A stretch of 64,000 nucleotides of DNA from Ningiella ruwaisensis (GCF_004798935.1 NZ_RAHT01000001.1:248001-312000); one strand, 5' to 3'; shown: positions 19,232 through 28,386, numbered from the stretch's first letter. Notes: generated by a model not told the origin, from the letters alone. Numbers and translations are program-made.

Positions 19232-20593
19232 TTAGCGATTTTCAATCGCTACACGTCCCGTCTTTACAAATTTTCGTTTTATTTGCCTCGTTGGTTTAAG
19301 GATAAATAAATCTCCATTAAACCCAAGCATTTGTTTTGCTACACCCGCCTCTCTCGCAGCGTTTGCATTAGCTTGCATGTGCTCGGCTTCACCGTGCACA
19401 GGGATCGCTATAGCGGGCTTTACCCAGCGATACATCTGCTTAAGATCTTCTCTGTTGGGATGACCGCTGGCATGAATAGTCTGCTCACACGTTTCAGACT
19501 GATACACGTCTATATTTCTGTCTTTTAATAGGTTTACGACTTTAGAAATCGGTGCTTCATTACCCGGGATCACAATACTGCTGAAGATAACCGTGTCGCC
19601 CTCATCCAGATCGCAATCGCGGTAAGCATTTTGCGCCATACGGGATAATGCGGCTCGAGGCTCTCCCTGACTTCCCGTTGCAATGATTAACACCTCGTGT
19701 CTGGGCAGATAACCTATGTGACGACGGTGAGTCAATTTTGCATCTTCAGGCCATATGCCACAGCGTCTTGCCACACTCACCATATTCTCCAGTGAACGAC
19801 CAAAAAGAGCCACATAGCGATTTGTCATATTGGCAATGCGAACCAGCGTGATCAACCTTGCGATATTGCTTGCAAAACAAGTGACCAGTACTCTGCCCTT
19901 TGCTTTTGAAATAATCTCGCCCAATCCTTGCTCGCACGCTTTTTCAGAAGTCGAAAACCCTTCTTTAACAGCGTTGGTTGAGTCGCAAACCATGGCCAGG
20001 ATATTTTGATCAGCTAATCGACTAAATTTATGCTTATCAAAGGCATTGCCAATGACAGGGTCATAATCAATTTTCCAGTCAGCAGTGTGGAAAATACTGC
20101 CTAGCGGCGTATCAATAAGCAAGGCTTGTGGCTCAGGCAGAGAATGGGTGATATCTAGCCACTTTACCGTAAATGGACCAATGTCCAACTGCATGTTGGG
20201 CAAAACTTCAACAATAGGTAAATCTTCGTAGATACCCTGCTGATAAAATTTGCGGCGCAGAACTTCAGCTGTAAATGCGCTGGCATAAATTGGACATCTT
20301 AAATTTGGCCAAATTTCAGTCACCGCGCCGATGTGATCTTCATGTGCATGCGTGAGCACTATTGCACATAAATTATCTTTACGTGCTTCTATAAAGCTAG
20401 CGTCGGGCATAACAACGTCATAGCGCTTTGCTTTTGGATTATGTTCGTCTGCCATATCCAGAGGCGATTGAAAGCTTGCACCACAATCTACCATAATAAA
20501 TTGTTGGCTATGACCGTAAAGATTGAGATTCATACCTATTTCTCCGGTTCCGCCAAGTGGCAGAAACCAGAGTTCTTGCGAGTTTGGGAGCAT
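19232..20593 (-). CDS. RNase J-type metallo-beta-lactamase ribonuclease, short form
   Basis: This 453-residue protein has the MBL/beta-CASP fold. HAHEDHIG (H82, H84, D86, H87) binds the two zinc ions, and later family blocks are visible: HSLPEP, FHTADWKID, CDSTNA, ATGSQGEPRAALSRMA, SSIVIPGNE, HASGHPNREDL and PVHGEAEHM. These match the RNase J family, which processes and degrades RNA from 5' ends. It is about 100 residues shorter than B. subtilis RNase J1, ending soon after the beta-CASP/MBL core, so the C-terminal domain is missing. RNase J is uncommon in gammaproteobacteria that rely on RNase E. It is a single gene with a 165-base upstream gap. Another nuclease or hydrolase role cannot be excluded. 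Confidence 0.85.
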   Translation of the reverse strand: MLPNSQELWFLPLGGTGEIGMNLNLYGHSQQFIMVDCGASFQSPLDMADEHNPKAKRYDVVMPDASFIEARKDNLCAIVLTHAHEDHIGAVTEIWPNLRCPIYASAFTAEVLRRKFYQQGIYEDLPIVEVLPNMQLDIGPFTVKWLDITHSLPEPQALLIDTPLGSIFHTADWKIDYDPVIGNAFDKHKFSRLADQNILAMVCDSTNAVKEGFSTSEKACEQGLGEIISKAKGRVLVTCFASNIARLITLVRIANMTNRYVALFGRSLENMVSVARRCGIWPEDAKLTHRRHIGYLPRHEVLIIATGSQGEPRAALSRMAQNAYRDCDLDEGDTVIFSSIVIPGNEAPISKVVNLLKDRNIDVYQSETCEQTIHASGHPNREDLKQMYRWVKPAIAIPVHGEAEHMQANANAAREAGVAKQMLGFNGDLFILKPTRQIKRKFVKTGRVAIENR

Positions 20594-20803
20594 AATTACC
20601 TTCTAATGCTGCTTTAGTACCATGCGAAATCAAGAATCTAACAGCTATCATTTACATATAAACTACCCGTTCTGCAGACAAATAGTTTTTAAGCGTCAAT
20701 TCATTAACAAAGTTTAATCTTTTATTAACATTCGTTTTAAACCATTGACTCATAACGAGTGTATTTCTATGTGCAGAGTACAATACAACTTAAAGAGGAT
20801 GTT

Positions 20804-22231
20804 ATGAAAAAAACAATAAGCTTATCTGCACTGACACTACTTAGTTTATCAATTTCAGGCTGTTTCGACAGCGATGATGATGATGACTTCACGCCAATAA
20901 CCACACCACCTGTGCAAACAACCGGGGAAGTCCGTGTTATCCATGCTTCTCCAGATGCGCCTGTGGTTGATATCTTTAGTGGAAGTACAGCAATAGCGGC
21001 ATTGCAGGACCTAGACTACCAGCAAGCATCAGGCTTTATTGAACTGGTGTCTAACTCATATACGATCAATGTTCGCGCAGAAACGCCCGGAGGAAGTGCT
21101 ACAGTTCTAACCGTTGACGCTACTATTGAAGAAGACAAAGAATACAACGTTGTTGCCATTGGTGATACGGCGAATCTTGAGGCATTCTTAATTGTTAACG
21201 ATGAAACTGACGTTGGTGATGGCAACGTACGCGCGCAAGTGCTTCACGCGGCACCTGACGCACCCACAGTTGATGTTTATGTCACCGCACCGGATGACGA
21301 TTTAATGAGTGCCCAACCGCTTGCTACATTAGCGTTTAAAGATAACACCGGTCAGGTAGAAGTACCGGCGGGTGATTATCGAATCCGCATTACACCAGCA
21401 GGCGACGCAAGCACGGTAGTATTTGACTCTGGAACAGTGCCGCTACCTGCCGGAGCTGACTTACTTATTAGCGCAACAGAAAATGTGGGAGCAGGTTCAT
21501 CCCCTGTATCCTTGGTCGTTGCAGACGGTAGCGCATCATCGGTGATTTTAGATGCAGCAACACCTGCGGAAGTCCGCGCCATTCACGCTGTTGCTGATGC
21601 ACCTGCTGTAGATGTACTTGCCGTTGTCCCCCAAGGCGACGATATTGTATTGTTTGACGCTGCGCCGTTTAAAGGCGTAACGCAATACATTGAAGTCGCT
21701 GGCGGCGATTATGTCATTGATGTCGTTGCTGATGCAGATAACTCAGTTGTGGCAATTAACGATGTTGCCTTAAGCGTAATGCCAGGTGTTCGTTACACCG
21801 CAATTGCCAACGGAATGTTGACATCAGACCCTGCTACCATCAATCTTGATGTAGCTGTTGATGATGTTCGCCCCCTTGCAACGGCTGCACAAGTGCGCAT
21901 CTTCCACGCTTCTCCTTCTACTCCAGCTGTTGATATTTATGTAACGGCAGACGGGGAAATTGACGAGGCAAGCCCAGCGTTCACAGAAGTACCTTATTCT
22001 GCTGAAGGTTTGGTAAGCACGGGATATGTGCAACTGGCGCCGGGTGATTATGTTGTTTCTGTAACACCAGCTGGCACCAAAACAGTTGCCCTTGAGACCG
22101 ACGTATTAAGCCTAAACGGAGGGGATGTATATACTGCCCTGGCCGTTGATGGTGATATGGAAGGTGATGGTCCGCAATTAATATTAAGTGCTGATGCTTT
22201 AGGCCCTGTTCCAGAAGAAGAAATGGAGTAA
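20804..22231 (+). CDS. DUF4397 repeat lipoprotein
   Basis: This 475-residue lipoprotein begins at the ATG at 20804 (ribosome site AGAGGA); an open frame extends 15 codons upstream but the signal peptide starts here. The lipobox LSISGC is followed by an Asp-rich linker, with Phe at +2, so the outer membrane is the expected destination. The body consists of four DUF4397 repeats, each starting with a variant of VR.IHASPDAPVVDIY (about residues 40, 145, 260 and 360) and containing an ALLDLDY/GYVQLAPGDY-like strand pair. Such beta-rich repeats occur in surface and cell-wall proteins of unknown function. No neighbouring gene points to a role. Confidence 0.87.
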   Translation: MKKTISLSALTLLSLSISGCFDSDDDDDFTPITTPPVQTTGEVRVIHASPDAPVVDIFSGSTAIAALQDLDYQQASGFIELVSNSYTINVRAETPGGSATVLTVDATIEEDKEYNVVAIGDTANLEAFLIVNDETDVGDGNVRAQVLHAAPDAPTVDVYVTAPDDDLMSAQPLATLAFKDNTGQVEVPAGDYRIRITPAGDASTVVFDSGTVPLPAGADLLISATENVGAGSSPVSLVVADGSASSVILDAATPAEVRAIHAVADAPAVDVLAVVPQGDDIVLFDAAPFKGVTQYIEVAGGDYVIDVVADADNSVVAINDVALSVMPGVRYTAIANGMLTSDPATINLDVAVDDVRPLATAAQVRIFHASPSTPAVDIYVTADGEIDEASPAFTEVPYSAEGLVSTGYVQLAPGDYVVSVTPAGTKTVALETDVLSLNGGDVYTALAVDGDMEGDGPQLILSADALGPVPEEEME

Positions 22232-22250
22232 AGCAAACACTATAAGCAAA

Positions 22251-22289
22251 ATGCCCTGCTGATAAACGTATCAACAGGGCATTTTTTTT
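22251..22289 (+). terminator. Intrinsic terminator after DUF4397 lipoprotein
   Basis: ATGCCCTGCTGATA and TATCAACAGGGCAT form a 14-bp stem (one G-T pair) with a 4-base loop, followed by eight Ts. It starts 20 bases after the stop codon and ends only 17 bases before the next ORF. Confidence 0.92.
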
Positions 22290-22305
22290 GTTATTTTAGC
22301 GGTGT

Positions 22306-23013
22306 ATGCAACGTAATATTACTTTGGACATTACCCGCACTGTTGCCATCGCTGCGATGGTCATTTTCCATTTCATCTACGATTTAAAGCTATTTGGATA
22401 TGTAAAGTGGGATATACCAGATGGCTCACCCTGGCGAGAATTCAGGTGGGTAATTATCACCTTGTTTTTCCTATGTTTAGGTGTATCTTTGGTCTTTGCG
22501 CACTCGCAACAATTCAATGCGCGTAAATTTATCACCCGTGTCTTGCAAATTGCGCTATCTGCTTTGCTTATTTCTGTAGGAAGCTACATTTTTATCAATG
22601 AACACTGGATATTTTTTGGCGTGCTTCACTTTCTGGCCTTTGCAAGTCTTGTCACCATCGCTTTTGTTCGCAAACCGCTTCTTAGCCTTAGTTTAGGTCT
22701 TCTGTGCTTTGCACTTGCCAGCTTTCAATATCTGACAAATCGTTTTCCTTTTCGGCTCTTCTTCGAAAACTTACCACACTATACCAATGATTACGTTGCG
22801 CCTATCCCCTGGTTAGGCATGGTGTTTTTTGGTATCAGCTTAGGGCATTCTACAATCTTAAAAAACGATCCGCTCAAGGCAAGCTTTGCAAAAATTAGCA
22901 CGAACAGCATTAAAACTTGTTTGATTTGGCCGGGGCAACATAGCTTGTCAATTTACTTATTGCACCAACCTATCTTAATTGGCAGTTTATTTTTGATTTC
23001 GCTTATCGTTTAG
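22306..23013 (+). CDS. DUF1624/HGSNAT-type membrane acyltransferase-like protein
   Basis: This 235-residue polytopic membrane protein starts LDITRTVAIAAMVIFHFIYDLKLFG, with the Arg and His of the heparan-alpha-glucosaminide N-acetyltransferase catalytic domain family (DUF1624), and ends with HSLSIYLLHQP, the typical last helix. About seven hydrophobic segments are visible. Family members move acetyl groups across a membrane onto sugars; here the substrate is unknown. The ATG is only 17 bases beyond the terminator of the previous gene and has no clear ribosome site. It therefore needs a promoter overlapping that terminator, or it is read through; a leaderless mRNA is possible. Confidence 0.82.
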   Translation: MQRNITLDITRTVAIAAMVIFHFIYDLKLFGYVKWDIPDGSPWREFRWVIITLFFLCLGVSLVFAHSQQFNARKFITRVLQIALSALLISVGSYIFINEHWIFFGVLHFLAFASLVTIAFVRKPLLSLSLGLLCFALASFQYLTNRFPFRLFFENLPHYTNDYVAPIPWLGMVFFGISLGHSTILKNDPLKASFAKISTNSIKTCLIWPGQHSLSIYLLHQPILIGSLFLISLIV

Positions 23014-23062
23014 ACAAGCTTAGTCAGAAAAGTACCTTAAAAATGGATGAAGGCTTTAAACG

Positions 23063-23449
23063 CTACCAAACACGGTACGGAATGGGTTTCGGTTTTTCAC
23101 CTACAAAACTAAATTGATATTGATTAGCTTCTTGCTGGCTAATCACTTCCCAGTTCAGTTCTTCAAAGGTCTGTTGAAAATTGTGACTTAAAAGCGGTGC
23201 CTGAATTTCAGACAAATAATGCATTTTTGTATCTTTGCCGCGCTGCATAAGAATTTCATATTGCTCGTAGTCGCTAAAACGTGTGGCATAAACCATCACC
23301 TGATTCACTTGTACAGGAGAAAAATTGTCAAAGGTGATGACATAACCTTCAGAGACGTCAACAGCCTGCACATTGGCACTAGCTGCAAGCATGAGCCCGC
23401 ATAGCACGAGCGACCGGCAAGCATCACTGCAAGTTTTAAGCTTTTTCAC
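23063..23449 (-). CDS. Hypothetical secreted protein
   Basis: This 128-residue protein has a signal peptide (Lys-rich start, LVLCGLMLAASANVQA) and a mature part of about 95 residues without a family I recognise. It starts with GTG at 23449, with AGG about 9 bases upstream. Mature residues such as YVITFDNFSPVQVNQVMVYATRF look like a small alpha/beta periplasmic domain. It lies 67 bases after the last gene of the kinase/ExbBD-like locus on the same strand and may or may not belong to it. It converges with the acyltransferase-like gene. Confidence 0.65.
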   Translation of the reverse strand: MKKLKTCSDACRSLVLCGLMLAASANVQAVDVSEGYVITFDNFSPVQVNQVMVYATRFSDYEQYEILMQRGKDTKMHYLSEIQAPLLSHNFQQTFEELNWEVISQQEANQYQFSFVGEKPKPIPYRVW

Positions 23450-23516
23450 TTTTCGACCTGAGGTTTTAATATGAGCCTCCTGTATCTTATTATCTTAGCT
23501 TATTTGAGCATCCGAA

Positions 23517-24455
23517 TTATATGACGCATGCATGAGAAAGACCATTGTAAAGTGTCCACTCTCCATCAATGAAACTATTATTTAGGCGTATGTCGCGTAT
23601 CCGCAACTGACGACCCACTAGCGCATATCGTGCTGACAAGTGTTTTAACGGCTCATCTTGCAAATGATGTGCAATAAACATAGACAGTAAACGATCAAAG
23701 GATGCCGGATATACTCTGACAACTCGTGAACGTGGCGCATAGGCAGCTTTTAACTGTTGTTCTTTGTTTGAAATAATGCCCGATAAATTTCGCAGAAGTT
23801 TACTCTTTTGTTTAGGTAATGCACTTAGAGGCATCAATTCATAAGATGCCTCAATCCCCTCGCCTCTCTTGTTAACAGACGCTAAACCCACACCAACGCA
23901 CTCATATAGCACTCGGTAAATTTTTTCGCGCTCGTAAGGGTTCTCTGGCAAGTGTATAGTCATGTTGGCTTTATGCAGACTTGCTTCAATCTTATCAACA
24001 TGCTCACTAGCATTTTTTTGTTCTGATTCTGCATATATCGTAGTAGCAGACGATTTCTCATACCGGGATACTTGCGATGCCCGAGCGTTAATTATCTCCG
24101 TTATTGTTGGATCATCGTATTGCTCTGAACCTTGAATTGATGGCTCTGAAGCTAAAGGGTTTGAAGCTGCAGGTCTCACAATAAAAGGTGCAGGCGGAAG
24201 CTCAAAATTACTGAAAAGCGATAATTTGCTTTGAGGTGGGTTTGATTGAACTTGATAATTTAAAGCGAGCGCTGTTGGCTCTTGGTCAGCTTCTTCAAAG
24301 CTCTCCTGCAGCTGATATTCCATTTCAGGTGACGCTTCGGGCAGGTGTCTTAATTCGACTATTATCTCACCTAAAAACACAAAACAAACTACGAGTAAAA
24401 GACTCGCCAACGCCCAACGCGAGTCTTGCTTACTTATGTCAAATAGCTTGTTCAT
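23517..24455 (-). CDS. Single-span membrane protein with C-terminal periplasmic domain, locus member
   Basis: This 312-residue protein has a short cytoplasmic start, a membrane helix (about 14-33), a Pro/Ser/Glu-rich linker to about residue 160 and a folded C-terminal domain (about 165-312) with only two Cys (in YECVGVG and LSHACVI). Topology resembles TonB-like or MotB-like partners of ExbB channels, but no TonB or OmpA peptidoglycan-binding signature is visible, so the family is unknown. It is 32 bases after the coiled-coil gene 24488-25072 and is probably cotranscribed with the ExbB-like gene. I infer that it transmits the work of the channel across the periplasm. Confidence 0.7.
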   Translation of the reverse strand: MNKLFDISKQDSRWALASLLLVVCFVFLGEIIVELRHLPEASPEMEYQLQESFEEADQEPTALALNYQVQSNPPQSKLSLFSNFELPPAPFIVRPAASNPLASEPSIQGSEQYDDPTITEIINARASQVSRYEKSSATTIYAESEQKNASEHVDKIEASLHKANMTIHLPENPYEREKIYRVLYECVGVGLASVNKRGEGIEASYELMPLSALPKQKSKLLRNLSGIISNKEQQLKAAYAPRSRVVRVYPASFDRLLSMFIAHHLQDEPLKHLSARYALVGRQLRIRDIRLNNSFIDGEWTLYNGLSHACVI

Positions 24456-24487
24456 TTCGGATTATCTATTTCGATTTTACCTGCTAG

Positions 24488-25072
24488 CTATCGAATCATA
24501 TGGATAGCGGCAATCTGGCGTCGCTCTGCAAGCTCTCGCAATGTTGCCTGTTGCTCTAAACGTTTCTGCTCCTGCGTGTTTTTTGTGTTAAGGGGCTCTA
24601 ACAGTATCTCGCTAGCATCGTCAGAATCATTTTTATTGAATGCTTCTGTTGCTCCTGAAACTGCCGCTCCTGAAACAGGGAGAACAGAAGTTTGAAGATT
24701 CGGTCTTGCCATCGGCGAAGGTGTCTGTAGCGCCATTGTGTTTTGCGCGGGCTCTGGTATTTGTGTTTTAAGATTATTGACAGTCGTTTCAAGCACCTCG
24801 TTTTTCACTTTCAAGGTCTGGATGGACGCTTGTAAGCCTTTAATCTGCTCAGCTTGAGCCTTTAACTGATTTTCTAAATATTGCGTTTTTTCCTGCTCAT
24901 TTTGACTGGGCTTGTCAGAATGTGCCGATGCTGAGGTATCAAACATCGCAATATCGTTTTTTGTTAGCGCGTGGTCGATACTATCGATATCAGTCAAAGC
25001 CGTATCATTAACAGCGGTGAAAAGCAGATAAATGAATCCGGTTAAGGTAACGACAAAAAATAAAATTTTCAT
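24488..25072 (-). CDS. Single-span inner-membrane coiled-coil protein, locus member
   Basis: This 194-residue protein has an N-terminal membrane helix (MKILFFVVTLTGFIYLLF), then a coiled coil (about 55-105, heptads in YLENQLKAQAEQIKGLQASIQ) and a low-complexity Pro/Ser/Asn tail. The start is the ATG at 25072, whose ATGA overlaps the stop of the upstream ExbB-like gene by 4 bases, so translation is coupled. An upstream TTG 7 codons earlier is possible but less likely. No family recognised. The tight coupling suggests a physical partner of the channel protein. Confidence 0.72.
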   Translation of the reverse strand: MKILFFVVTLTGFIYLLFTAVNDTALTDIDSIDHALTKNDIAMFDTSASAHSDKPSQNEQEKTQYLENQLKAQAEQIKGLQASIQTLKVKNEVLETTVNNLKTQIPEPAQNTMALQTPSPMARPNLQTSVLPVSGAAVSGATEAFNKNDSDDASEILLEPLNTKNTQEQKRLEQQATLRELAERRQIAAIHMIR

Positions 25073-25602
25073 ATCTTTGATTCCTGTTGCCAATCAATAA
25101 AAGCGTGATGCTCCTGCGCCTGAGACTTTTCAAGGTGTTTGGCAGACAAAATCCCTATCCAGGCCCGACAGATAAACGCGGTAGGCAAACCGACCACAGT
25201 CGTCATAAACGCCATTGAAAATTGTTTGGTCAAGCTTTGAATAATGCTGTGCACGCTTTCAGGCGTCAGCGTTTGTTCAGACAAACTACCAATACCCAAA
25301 CTAATACCCAATAATGTAAAAGTAAGCGCGAGTGTAGAAATCCCATTCGCCGCCTGTAAGCCTGTTTCTGTCCACAAGGTCGTTGAATCCTGGTGATGCA
25401 GCTTAAAAATCGCAAATGCAAAACACGTTAGCAAAGCAAGGTAAATCACTATAAAACCTACGCCAAACAAGCGCTGCGCATGAGCAATCAGCTCAGGGAG
25501 TGTCAATTGCGTAACAAAACTGGCAAGCGCCAAAATAATAATGCTAATACCCAATACGCCATATAAAACAGATACTGGGCTACTGCGCTTTAAAACAGAC
25601 AT
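25069..25602 (-). CDS. MotA/TolQ/ExbB-like proton-channel protein
   Basis: This 177-residue protein has four hydrophobic segments: about 12-31, 46-66, 89-107 and 128-148. The last two match the conserved channel core: a Gly-rich TLLGISLGIGSL (where ExbB/TolQ have a GLLGTVxGL-type motif) and SMAFMTTVVGLPTAFI (family: AL.TTxxGLxxAIP). The usual large cytoplasmic loop is reduced to about 20 residues, so it is a divergent, short member. Family members use the proton motive force to drive a periplasmic partner. A candidate ExbD/TolR-like partner is encoded at the other end of the locus (37380-38015). Its start and stop overlap its neighbours by 1 (TAATG) and 4 bases. Confidence 0.75.
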   Translation of the reverse strand: MSVLKRSSPVSVLYGVLGISIIILALASFVTQLTLPELIAHAQRLFGVGFIVIYLALLTCFAFAIFKLHHQDSTTLWTETGLQAANGISTLALTFTLLGISLGIGSLSEQTLTPESVHSIIQSLTKQFSMAFMTTVVGLPTAFICRAWIGILSAKHLEKSQAQEHHAFIDWQQESKI

Positions 25603-26075
25603 TAACGATAACCCGCTTTAGCCTTAAAGATATCTTGCGAGTCAAAGCTCACTTGCTTCAACCATTGTGAAGTTGCGTTTTGTTTGCTTTCAGCCCCTGC
25701 GTGAACCAAAAAAGTTAGTTCATAGTTAGCAAAGGCACGTTTAACAAGATGGTGATTTGAGTTAAGCAAACGCTCATCGCGGATCACCATACGCTCCATA
25801 TCGGTAAGCTGTCGCTCCCGTTTATCGAGTCGGGCGATACGCTGTTCAATATCCAGCGCCGGATTTAGGAGGTCATTAATCAGCGCAGCTCGCTCTCGCT
25901 CCAAATTGCTTAACGATAAAATATTATCGTCAGCAAGAGATGGAGCGTTCATACCTAAACTGACGATGGCTAGCATGCACAACTGCACAAGCGAGCGATA
26001 CGTTTTTGTTGTTTGTGTTAAAGCTAAGTGCTTTGTCTTCGCCAAGTCGCCGCACTTTTGTTTTTGCATATTCAT
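25602..26075 (-). CDS. Secreted helical protein, locus member
   Basis: This 157-residue protein has a long Lys-rich n-region, a hydrophobic core (LVQLCMLAIVSLGM) and a probable signal-peptidase site after APSLA. The mature part is charged and helical, with LERERAALINDLLNP and RIARLDKRERQLTDMERM resembling a short coiled coil. I start it at the ATG at 26075 (GGAG 8 bases upstream); the open frame begins 14 codons earlier without support. The stop overlaps the ExbB-like start by one base. No family recognised. The location suggests a periplasmic component of the channel complex. Confidence 0.7.
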   Translation of the reverse strand: MNMQKQKCGDLAKTKHLALTQTTKTYRSLVQLCMLAIVSLGMNAPSLADDNILSLSNLERERAALINDLLNPALDIEQRIARLDKRERQLTDMERMVIRDERLLNSNHHLVKRAFANYELTFLVHAGAESKQNATSQWLKQVSFDSQDIFKAKAGYR

Positions 26076-26138
26076 TTTGTTTCTCCAAGACGTATTTATC
26101 CAAACCATTTCATCCAAAGACAGCCGCTATGACACCTT

Positions 26139-27032
26139 TTAGAGGAATAAGTCGACAGCGTTTGCAGGAGTTATCATTGGCTGCGCGTAGTCGTCATTTT
26201 CTAAAGACTGCTCGGCAATTGCATATTCGAGAGCCTGTGCATCAAGCGCGACCAATTTACTCATGTAGCTCAGCATTAAACCCTCTTGATCCAATAAGGA
26301 CTGTTCGCTCGAAGCCTGAATTAATAGCTGACGAATGTATTCTTCTGTCGTTACCTCTATGCCATCAACTTTTGCCGACATATTCGCCTGATGTTCTGAT
26401 ATTTTTGCTTTTAGCTGCTCAATCTTTGCCAGATTTTGTGCAAACTCATTCGCATAAGGACTTTGCTCGGTAAACCCTTGCGCAGCAAAGCTTTGGTCAA
26501 CCTCTTCCATTACTTTTTCCATACGCTTACGAGCAGCCTCCTGCTGTTTTTTAAGCACAAAGGTTTCTTGGTTTCTGGCCCGATTGGACGCGTCGTATAA
26601 CTTGTTTAAGACCTTCTGATACAAGCCGATTTTTTTATCCAGAGCATCCCGTCTGAGTTCATGGCCTTGCTGCATATCATCTAAAAAATTAGATTTTAGC
26701 TGAACCAGATTAACTTTATCGTCAATCATTTCACCTTGAGCAGCATCAGCAACAACGCTTTGAAGCGCCTTTATTTGCGCACTCTGCTGCGCAATAGACT
26801 GTTCGAGTTTTAGCAAAGCACTTGCACTTGCAGACATATTAAAATCTTGTTGGATTCGCTTCTCAATGAGATTGGCGGGCAGCTCGATGAGAGATTCAGC
26901 TGCAACAGGCTCCCAGTTATTTGGCGTTTGTGTTTGCGCAAAAGCATTTGCATTTGTTAACAACGCGAAAGAAGCCAAGAGCAGAACCTTGCCAGTCTTA
27001 GGCTTAATAAAATATTGGTTAAATATAGACAT
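26139..27032 (-). CDS. Periplasmic coiled-coil protein, locus member
   Basis: This 297-residue protein has a signal peptide (LLLASFALLTNANAFAQ) and then a long helical, coiled-coil body rich in Gln, Lys and Glu. LLKLEQSIAQQSAQIKALQ and AARKRMEKVMEEVDQSFAAQ are typical heptads. No enzyme motif is visible. It starts 14 bases after the lipoprotein gene stop and precedes the small secreted protein by 63 bases. This pattern of periplasmic coiled coil beside an ExbB-like channel recalls accessory proteins of Tol and TonB systems (for example the YbgF/CpoB coiled coil), but homology is not evident. Confidence 0.72.
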   Translation of the reverse strand: MSIFNQYFIKPKTGKVLLLASFALLTNANAFAQTQTPNNWEPVAAESLIELPANLIEKRIQQDFNMSASASALLKLEQSIAQQSAQIKALQSVVADAAQGEMIDDKVNLVQLKSNFLDDMQQGHELRRDALDKKIGLYQKVLNKLYDASNRARNQETFVLKKQQEAARKRMEKVMEEVDQSFAAQGFTEQSPYANEFAQNLAKIEQLKAKISEHQANMSAKVDGIEVTTEEYIRQLLIQASSEQSLLDQEGLMLSYMSKLVALDAQALEYAIAEQSLENDDYAQPMITPANAVDLFL

Positions 27033-27046
27033 AAGATGATCCTAAG

Positions 27047-27664
27047 TTATTGCATTGACCATTGGCGCGTGCGTGATAATTCATTGCGCAAAACAGGATT
27101 GATATTAAGCATGGCAAGTTGTCTTGCGTTTAAATCAGGGTTTAGCATGGCCGTAGCGGTATCGATAAAAGAGGTGTAATCCTCAAACACAAGATCTTGC
27201 TGTGCAAATCGCTGTTTAAAGCGGGTTAATGAGCGATTGGCTGCATCAAGGTCTCCCCCTTTTATAAAATTAACAACTGAAAGCGCGTTAAGCCTCATCG
27301 CTTCTTGATTATCGGGATGCTGCGCGAAAAATCGAATACCCTGCAAGCAGCGCTGAGCCTGATTTGCAAGCGCAAGATATTGCGCATGACTTTCGCTACT
27401 TTGAATGCCTTTTTCGCGCGCTTTTACTTGCTCGACACATTGCGTATCGAGCCTTTGACCCACTGGAAAAGCCTGCTCAACTACGGCACTTTGCGGCACT
27501 TGTGTACTGCCGCAGGCACTTAAGAAACTTGCACTTAAAAAGATTACACTTGCCGAGCGTAAATAGCGCCAATTGCCGGAACACAAAGCGCGTAACATTT
27601 TGTTGAGATTTTTCCCCAATGTACTTAGCTCAGTGAAGCTGCGGTTGGAGGTAAAACGAAGCAT
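27047..27664 (-). CDS. Lipoprotein of unknown function, locus member
   Basis: This protein has a lipobox, FLSACGS (Cys at about residue 51 of the 205-residue frame), after a hydrophobic stretch. The +2 residue is Gly, so outer-membrane sorting is likely. The mature part is helical, with ANQAQRCLQGIRFFAQHPDNQEAMRLNALSV and KGGDLDAANRSLTRF looking like tetratricopeptide-style helix pairs. The ATG at 27664 has a good AGGGGA ribosome site but gives a very long signal peptide; the ATG at 27598 would give one of normal length. It is preceded by a 208-base gap, so it may have its own promoter and begin a second transcription unit of the locus. Confidence 0.72.
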   Translation of the reverse strand: MLRFTSNRSFTELSTLGKNLNKMLRALCSGNWRYLRSASVIFLSASFLSACGSTQVPQSAVVEQAFPVGQRLDTQCVEQVKAREKGIQSSESHAQYLALANQAQRCLQGIRFFAQHPDNQEAMRLNALSVVNFIKGGDLDAANRSLTRFKQRFAQQDLVFEDYTSFIDTATAMLNPDLNARQLAMLNINPVLRNELSRTRQWSMQ

Positions 27665-27872
27665 GGAAGTCCCCTGTTACTATATCGTTTGAAATACAAT
27701 TAGGGGTATGAAACCGTTTGGCAAATTTTTTTGATTTTATAAAAATACTAGAAAATGAGTGAAAAAAACCCCGTCTATTAAGCATCTTGGACATAACAAC
27801 TTGCGATGCCATAAACAGAAATTCACTATATGTTTAGTTTTAGGACTCCGCGCCTTTTTAAAAACGACCAAC

Positions 27873-28331
27873 TTATACCAATTGCATAAGTTCTATTGAA
27901 AAACCGATTAGTGCCAAGACTAATCCAACGCCTCCTACAGAGTTTCCCCGACCGAGCACAACGCCTAAGCGTACAAGCACTTTACTGATGCTCAATATGA
28001 GAAGCACTAAGGCAGTAATTGCACTAAAAAATACATTGGCAAAAAATAGCATTGAAGGGTCCCAGGCAGACAGGCTAAGCACTGCTGCAATCCAAAAAAA
28101 GATAAAACTCCCTATCCAAGCTGTCTTGTTTCTCATAAACTTGGGCTTGGTTTCTTCAAACGTATCTTTAAGGAATTCAGAGGTCTTGGGAAAATAGAGT
28201 TCGACAGTGATCAACACTAAGCCTATAAGCTCAATAATAATTGCACACCATTGTATAAGATTTGAATACTCGATGCTGATTTCTCCGTGGTTCTGTATGA
28301 GATGCGTAATTACGAGAATATATAGTAACAC
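27873..28331 (-). CDS. Small integral membrane protein, hypothetical
   Basis: This frame of 152 residues has four hydrophobic segments (about 25-47, 69-88, 90-115 and 132-150) and a Gly-rich GVVLGRGNSVGGVGLV near the end. No family recognised. It starts with GTG at 28331 and has no clear ribosome site, so the true start may be downstream. It lies between the Lon-like membrane protein and the lipoprotein in the same orientation, with gaps of 55 and 208 bases. Those gaps are larger than elsewhere in the locus, so it may be an unrelated insertion. Confidence 0.6.
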   Translation of the reverse strand: MLLYILVITHLIQNHGEISIEYSNLIQWCAIIIELIGLVLITVELYFPKTSEFLKDTFEETKPKFMRNKTAWIGSFIFFWIAAVLSLSAWDPSMLFFANVFFSAITALVLLILSISKVLVRLGVVLGRGNSVGGVGLVLALIGFSIELMQLV

Positions 28332-28386
28332 TGCTTAATGTGATTTTATAAGCATGACTTCTTTTGATGTAATGCAAACAGCCAGA

